A stretch of 18,322 nt of DNA from NCBI GenBank assembly GCA_031257735.1, contig JAIROC010000426.1:1-18322 (forward strand), written 5' to 3'. The notes beneath the pieces are model-generated. The model was not told where the DNA came from, made no database searches, and saw only the letters and a program-made list of their open reading frames with translations. Numbering within the stretch: the first letter of the stretch is position 1; the number at the start of each line of letters is the position of its first letter. This DNA comes from Bacteroidales bacterium (lineage in GTDB: Bacteria > Bacteroidota > Bacteroidia > Bacteroidales > WCHB1-69). Position numbers and translations under genes: made by a program. Shown here in pieces: positions 13,958-18,322 of the stretch.

Positions 13958-16084
13958 ATGAATTTTTCACAGAAAATAGCACAAGAACTCAATTTATCAG
14001 CACAATATGTCCAGAATGTAATTGATTTATTGACAGAAGGTGCAACGATTCCGTTTATTGCACGTTACAGGAAAGAAGCAACAGGATCTATGAATGAAGT
14101 TGTTATCATCAATATTCGAGACAGATTCAAGCAATTAATGGAAATAGAAGACCGCCGAACTACTATTTTAAAAACTATCAACGAACAGGGAAAATTAACC
14201 CCCGAACTAAAAAAGAAGATAGATAATGCTCAAACATTGTACGAATTGGAAGATTTGTATTTACCATACAAACCTAAACGCAAAACAAAAGCAAGCATTG
14301 CCAAAGCAAAAGGATTGGAACCGCTGTCCGAACTGTTATATAGACAACAAAATGGAAATGTGGAAGATTGGGCGTTAAAGTTTGTCAATCCTGCATTGGG
14401 CGTTGAAACTGTAAAGGAGGCATTGGCAGGCGCACGGGATATTTTGGCGGAACGTATTTGCGAACACGATATTACTCGTGTCAAACTGCGTAATCTTTTT
14501 GAAAATAAAGGGATGATAATCTCCAAAGTTATCAAAGAAAAAGAATCGGAAGGAGAAAAATACAGCATCTATTTCGATAATACCGAACTGCTTAAAAAAA
14601 CATCTTCTCATCGTGTTCTGGCAATGTTTAGAGGTGAAAACGAGGGATTTTTGCGGATTAAAGTTGAACCGGATGAAATTATGGCATTAGAACTTATCGA
14701 CCGTATTCATCTTAAAGCGGACAATCCCGCTACCGATCAGGTTGCCATGGCAATAGAAGATTCATACCAAAGATTATTACAGCCTCAACTCGAAACCGAA
14801 ATGCGACAACAAGCTAAAATTCGCGCCGATAATGAAGCTATTCGTGTGTTTTCGAGTAATGTTCGTCAGTTGTTATTGGCGTCCCCGCTCGGCGAAAAAA
14901 CAGTTATGGGCGTTGATCCGGGATTTAAAACAGGATGTAAGGTTGTTGTTTTGGATAAACATGGTAATTTGCTTGAAAATGCAACAATATATCCTCATCC
15001 TCCACAAATTGAAGTTCATCAGGCAAACGAAACCATCAGAAATCTGGCAAAAAAATACAACATCGAAGCCATCGCTATCGGAAACGGAACTGCTGGACGA
15101 GAAACTGAAAATTTTATCAGGCATATCAATTTCGACCAGCAACCCATTATAGTAATGGTAAACGAAAATGGCGCTTCTGTATACTCTGCTTCGGATGTTG
15201 CACGGGAAGAATTTCCTGATCATGATATAACTGTCAGAGGATCGGTTTCTATTGCCAGAAGACTAATGGATCCACTATCCGAATTGATAAAAATAGACCC
15301 TAAATCAATAGGTGTAGGTCAATATCAACATGATGTTAATCAAAAGAAACTGCAGGAATGTTTGGAAGAAACCGTATCAAGTTGCGTTAATCTGGTAGGC
15401 GTTGAGGTGAATACTGCAAGTAAGGAATTGCTTGCATTTGTTTCGGGAATAGGACCTGCTCTGGCAAAGAATATTGTAAGTTATCGCAAAGAATACGGTA
15501 GTTTTAAAAGCAAATCGGCTTTGAAGAAAGTTTCTCGTTTTGGTGATAAGGCATTTGAACAGTCAGCAGGATTTATTCGTATTCGCGATGCAGAAAATCC
15601 ATTGGACAGGAGCGCTGTACACCCCGAAAGCTATTCTATCGTTGAAAAAATGGCGAAAAAATTAAACTGTTCCATCCACGATTTAATCGCAGATGAAAGT
15701 CTTCGCAACCAAATCCATTTGAAAGAATTTATCACAGACACTGTTGGAATGCCTACTCTGACCGACATTATGAAAGAATTATCAAAACCGGGACGAGACC
15801 CACGTCAGAAGTTTGATTTGTTTGAATTTGATCACAGCATAAGCGATATTTCCGATTTGCAAGTTGGAATGGTATTGCAGGGTGTGATAGTAAATATTGC
15901 TGCATTTGGTTGTTTTGTAGACATTGGCGTTCATCAGGATGGATTGATACACATTAGCCAAATGTCCAAAAGACGCATCCATGACCCTAACGCAATCGTG
16001 AAATTAAATCAAAAGGTAAAAGTAAAAGTATTGGACGTCGATACTCGCCGAAAACGAATATCCCTCTCCATGCTGATAGATTAA
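13958..16084 (+). CDS. tex: Tex family RNA-binding transcription accessory protein
   Basis: This 708-residue protein matches Tex (usually 700-780 residues). The N-terminal helical Tex domain includes GATIPFIARYRKEATGSMNE (28-47) and LEDLYLPYKPKRKTKA. A YqgF/RuvC-like domain begins near 317 (MGVDPGFKTGCKV) with AIGNGTAGRET. A helix-hairpin-helix segment lies near 490-550 (FVSGIGPALAKNIVSYR). The C-terminal S1 RNA-binding domain spans about 634-706 (VGMVLQGVIVNIAAFGCFVD, DGLIHISQMS). Tex is a cytoplasmic nucleic-acid-binding protein linked to transcription and ribosome-associated RNA handling; its precise role is not settled. It starts at the first ATG after the TACCTTTG promoter element. It is transcribed alone; the next gene has its own promoter element 57 bp after the stop. 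Confidence 0.96.
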   Translation: MNFSQKIAQELNLSAQYVQNVIDLLTEGATIPFIARYRKEATGSMNEVVIINIRDRFKQLMEIEDRRTTILKTINEQGKLTPELKKKIDNAQTLYELEDLYLPYKPKRKTKASIAKAKGLEPLSELLYRQQNGNVEDWALKFVNPALGVETVKEALAGARDILAERICEHDITRVKLRNLFENKGMIISKVIKEKESEGEKYSIYFDNTELLKKTSSHRVLAMFRGENEGFLRIKVEPDEIMALELIDRIHLKADNPATDQVAMAIEDSYQRLLQPQLETEMRQQAKIRADNEAIRVFSSNVRQLLLASPLGEKTVMGVDPGFKTGCKVVVLDKHGNLLENATIYPHPPQIEVHQANETIRNLAKKYNIEAIAIGNGTAGRETENFIRHINFDQQPIIVMVNENGASVYSASDVAREEFPDHDITVRGSVSIARRLMDPLSELIKIDPKSIGVGQYQHDVNQKKLQECLEETVSSCVNLVGVEVNTASKELLAFVSGIGPALAKNIVSYRKEYGSFKSKSALKKVSRFGDKAFEQSAGFIRIRDAENPLDRSAVHPESYSIVEKMAKKLNCSIHDLIADESLRNQIHLKEFITDTVGMPTLTDIMKELSKPGRDPRQKFDLFEFDHSISDISDLQVGMVLQGVIVNIAAFGCFVDIGVHQDGLIHISQMSKRRIHDPNAIVKLNQKVKVKVLDVDTRRKRISLSMLID

Positions 16085-16140
16085 GGAGAAAAACATAATG
16101 ACGAAAAATAGTTGAATATGATTTTTTCGTCAATAAGGAG

Positions 16141-16148
16141 TATCTTTG
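16141..16148 (+). promoter_or_regulatory. -7 element (TATCTTTG) for the second DUF4143 ATPase
   Basis: TATCTTTG fits TAnnTTTG and ends 17 bp before ATG 16166. It lies inside the longer reading that begins with TTG at 16112, so it supports the later start. Confidence 0.5.
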
Positions 16149-16165
16149 CAGAAAAATATTTGTAT

Positions 16166-17365
16166 ATGATAGCAAGAGAAATATACCTGCAAAAATTATG
16201 GCAACTCAAAGACCAAAATCTTATCAAAGTTATAACAGGCGTAAGACGTTGCGGAAAATCTACACTTTTAGAGATATTTCACAATGAATTGTTACAGAAA
16301 GGAGTAAACGCTCAAAACATCTTTGCATTTAATTTTGAAGAACGCGAAAATGTAGATTTTGTCGATTGGAAAATGCTTTACGATGAAATTGTCGGTAAAA
16401 TAAATCCCTCTCAAAAGAATTATGTCTTTTTGGACGAAGTACAGCAACTTGCAGATTTTGAAAAACTGATAAACGCCCTGTATGTAAAGAAAAATATTGA
16501 TCTCTATGTTACCGGTTCGAATGCTTATCTGCTTTCGAGTGAACTCGCAACTTTGCTCACAGGAAGGTATATCAGCATCAACTTGCATCCTTTTTCCTTT
16601 GCTGAATATGCGCTGGCTTTTCCCGATGAAAAGAATATTGACCGTCTGTTTCGACAATATATGAACAATTCATCTTTTCCCGAAGCTGTTACGCTTGCCA
16701 AAACTGCTCCCGATATAGTGAATGATTATCTTCAATCGGTATATGATACAGTTGTTGTAAAAGACATCGTCAAACGACATAAACTGCGTAATCCAAATAA
16801 TTTACATCGCATTATCGAATTTCTCTTTGACAGCATTGGTTGCCTTGTATCGCCAACAAACATCGCTGAACAACTGAACAAAAATTCTGATAAAACGATC
16901 TCTCACAATACAATTATCAAACTGATTGGATTTCTTACTCAAGCATATATTCTTTATCCTGCTCCCCGTTACGACATAAAAGGCAAGGAATTACTCTCTA
17001 CAAACGAGAAATATTATGTAGTAGATTTGGGGTTGAAAAGCATAATTCATACCAATCGTTATGATATTGACTTGGGTCATAAGATAGAAAATGTAGTTTA
17101 TTTTGAACTTCTTCGGCGTGGCGGAAAAGTTTTTGTGGGTAAAAACAGTCAGAAAGAAGTAGATTTTGTCGTTCAGAAGCCCAACAACGGACGAGAATAT
17201 TATCAGGTAGCATACACTCTTATTGACGAAAAAACAATGAATCGTGAATTTTCGGCATTAAAAAGTATCAAAGACAATTATCCAAAATACATCCTGACGC
17301 TTGATTACGATAATGCGATTATAGATGGCATACACAAGTTGAATATCATTGATTGGTTACTGTAA
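16166..17365 (+). CDS. Orphan AAA ATPase with DUF4143-type C-terminal domain
   Basis: This protein has 399 residues. Walker A is GVRRCGKST (25-33), Walker B is NYVFLDEVQQL (Asp90, Glu91) and the sensor-like YVTGSNA is at 114-120. LTGRYISINLHPFSFAEY and the KDIVKRHKLRN segment are hallmarks of the AAA_14/DUF4143 family. The C-terminal region ends with KEVDFVVQK and YYQVAYTL, where a PD-(D/E)xK enzyme would carry Glu-x-Lys. Gln and Ala stand there instead, a form I recall as usual in this subgroup, so nuclease activity is doubtful. I chose ATG at 16166; an in-frame TTG at 16112 would add 18 residues and span the promoter element. It lies 81 bp after tex but likely has its own promoter. Function is unknown. 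Confidence 0.88.
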   Translation: MIAREIYLQKLWQLKDQNLIKVITGVRRCGKSTLLEIFHNELLQKGVNAQNIFAFNFEERENVDFVDWKMLYDEIVGKINPSQKNYVFLDEVQQLADFEKLINALYVKKNIDLYVTGSNAYLLSSELATLLTGRYISINLHPFSFAEYALAFPDEKNIDRLFRQYMNNSSFPEAVTLAKTAPDIVNDYLQSVYDTVVVKDIVKRHKLRNPNNLHRIIEFLFDSIGCLVSPTNIAEQLNKNSDKTISHNTIIKLIGFLTQAYILYPAPRYDIKGKELLSTNEKYYVVDLGLKSIIHTNRYDIDLGHKIENVVYFELLRRGGKVFVGKNSQKEVDFVVQKPNNGREYYQVAYTLIDEKTMNREFSALKSIKDNYPKYILTLDYDNAIIDGIHKLNIIDWLL

Positions 17366-17372
17366 CTATTTC

Positions 17373-17594
17373 AACCCAAATTACGCATTAAGATTTACTG
17401 CTAAAGTAATCTCCTTAAAGGACAAGTTTCCCGGTAGAGTAGAGCGGAGAGACTTCAAGATAAGTCTCTCCGTTCTACTCTACCGGGAAAAATAAATTTA
17501 TATCTTAGATACACAACTATTGTTTTCCTAATGCTACGCATTAGATTTTTTTGGGGAAAAGTTTGCTCTTTTTTTCTATTGCGTAATTTGGGTT
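17373..17594. repeat. 222-bp nested inverted-repeat element
   Basis: The outer ends are a perfect 15-bp inverted repeat: AACCCAAATTACGCA (17373-17387) and TGCGTAATTTGGGTT (17580-17594). Inside is a 29-bp stem (17427-17455 with 17462-17490, one G-T pair, 6-base loop) and a small palindrome, CTAATGC-TAC-GCATTAG (17529-17545). There is no coding capacity. No clear target-site duplication is visible. It starts 8 bp after the ATPase stop, between convergent genes. Confidence 0.75.
17427..17490. terminator. Long 29-bp hairpin, possible bidirectional terminator
   Basis: The arms read TTTCCCGGTAGAGTAGAGCG and onward (17427-17455) against CGTTCTACTCTACCGGGAAA and upstream (17462-17490), with a 6-base loop. 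The stem is far longer than a usual intrinsic terminator and no T-run follows it on either strand, so termination is possible but unproven. It is the core of the 17373-17594 element. Confidence 0.4.
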
Positions 17595-17724
17595 TATAAT
17601 ATGCACTGTCTCCATTTTCAATTAAAGAAAGGGCTACCCTATTACAGAGCAGCCCAAGTTAAAAAAGTTTAATCAAATTAAACAACAAAAATAATGAATT
17701 ATCTTTTTGTAGACAAGTAAACAA

Positions 17725-17776
17725 GTGGACGGGGGGACGAGTTTTGTCTACTCGTCCACTCGTTCACTCCGTCCAC
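17725..17776 (-). terminator. GC-rich hairpin downstream of the T9SS substrate gene
   Basis: The outer stem GTGGACGG (17725-17732) pairs with CCGTCCAC (17769-17776). The inner stem GGACGAGT (17735-17742) pairs with ACTCGTCC (17750-17757), with a 7-base loop. It lies 7 bp past the stop of the minus-strand gene. It is much more GC-rich than its surroundings and is followed on the minus strand by TTGTTTACTTG, a poor U-tract. A terminator or a small repeat element are both possible. A weaker pair, GGGCT and AGCCC (17631-17655), lies further on. Confidence 0.45.
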
Positions 17777-17782
17777 CAATTA

Positions 17783-18322
17783 TTAATTAGTTGAGTTAAT
17801 TATTAATTGTCTTACAAGTCGTTGTCCTTTGTATTCCATAGAATAGAAGTAGACGCCGGCGGCAAAGGTAGTTGTATTTAGTTCTATGCTGTTTGCGCCG
17901 CGTTTTGTGTCTATTGTCTTTGAATACAAGAGTTGTCCTGTGATGCTGTGTACATAGAACATTACCTCTCCTGCTTCGGGTACGCTGTAATCTATGCGTG
18001 TAGTGTTAGTAGCAGGGTTGGGTACGTTCTGACCAAGTGCAAAGACATGGCTTCCTATGGCATCAATAGCTGTATAATCCGTTGTTCGTTTGATGACTGA
18101 TGTATCATTTTGTCGATAGTTATCGTAGCTGTCTATGTAGACAGTCAGATAATATACCGTATCGTTGGGAACGGTATAGGAACGATTAAAGCTATGACTT
18201 GCTGTAGATGACATTCCTATTCTTCCTGTCAGTTCGGTAAACTTGTCCATTTCTACTCCCTGTGAATTTGTTACCATAACGGTAATATTCAAACCTGTAT
18301 AATAGTTCAAATCATCACGATT
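17783..18322 (-). CDS. Type IX secretion substrate, C-terminal part (5' end outside window)
   Basis: The frame is open to the window edge, so only the last 179 residues are seen. The TTG at 18310 is not a real start: AAT CGT GAT GAT lies in frame before it. The first about 95 residues are Ser/Thr/Tyr-rich beta-type sequence (YTVPNDTVYYLTVYIDSYDN). The last about 80 residues are a type A sorting domain: LGQNVPNPATNTTRIDYSVP, then ITGQLLYS, then the final FAAGVYFYSMEYKGQRLVRQ and LIINSTN. The domain directs export through the type IX machine and is normally cleaved as the protein is attached to the surface or released. Substrate and function of the main domain cannot be told. It uses the same secretion route that the PorP/PorE-like pair suggests. 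Confidence 0.92.
   Translation of the reverse strand, partial: NRDDLNYYTGLNITVMVTNSQGVEMDKFTELTGRIGMSSTASHSFNRSYTVPNDTVYYLTVYIDSYDNYRQNDTSVIKRTTDYTAIDAIGSHVFALGQNVPNPATNTTRIDYSVPEAGEVMFYVHSITGQLLYSKTIDTKRGANSIELNTTTFAAGVYFYSMEYKGQRLVRQLIINSTN

Noticed and set aside
14230..15223. Minus-strand frames inside tex
   Set aside because: They are Ser/Phe-rich antisense translations of a clearly conserved gene.
16112..16165. N-terminal extension of the second DUF4143 ATPase from TTG 16112
   Set aside because: The TATCTTTG promoter element falls inside, and the family normally begins close to the MIAREIYLQKL sequence.

Overview
The window looks like chromosomal DNA of an AT-rich member of the Bacteroidetes, probably Bacteroidales. 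Five things support this: a PorP/SprF-type outer-membrane protein next to an OmpA/PD40 protein, a secreted protein ending in a type IX secretion sorting domain, promoters of the TAnnTTTG type in front of most transcription units, almost no Shine-Dalgarno sequences, and several orphan AAA ATPases of the DUF4143/PDDEXK kind. I cannot name a species.

Layout, left to right. Positions 1-303 are a mosaic of short repeats. On the minus strand follow xseB and xseA (exonuclease VII, overlapping by ATGA) and a 182-residue protein with a PcrA/UvrD-like N-terminal module. After a 109-bp fold-back repeat comes a restriction-modification operon read leftwards from a clear promoter at about 5644: a broken XRE-type regulator (5584-5396), a D12-class adenine methyltransferase, and a type IIS endonuclease of the AlwI/BspD6I family. 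Next are a DUF4143 ATPase and a two-gene cell-envelope operon (PorP-like, then PorE-like OmpA). A tRNA-Ser(UGA) gene lies on the plus strand, followed by another minus-strand ATPase with a C-terminal nuclease-like domain.

Positions 12940-13860 are the most unusual part. A 21-bp tandem array of 12 units lies between two copies of a fold-back repeat family, followed by a second repeat family whose end lies near the promoter of tex. Read on the minus strand, the array is an open frame of 12 heptads (QAAKKLK/RELKKLK) with coiled-coil spacing, but it has no start codon. The plus strand then carries tex, a third orphan ATPase, a 222-bp nested inverted repeat and hairpins. The last gene, cut by the window edge, is a type IX secretion substrate on the minus strand.

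Working picture: housekeeping genes (xseAB, tex, tRNA-Ser) are mixed with envelope and secretion genes and accessory genes (R-M, orphan ATPases), and the gaps are heavily colonised by small non-coding repeats. The best candidates for something undescribed are the fold-back repeat family with 6-bp AT-rich target duplications, the heptad-encoding satellite between two of its copies, and the R-M operon that has lost its regulator. No database search or computed statistic was available. All family names come from motif recognition.
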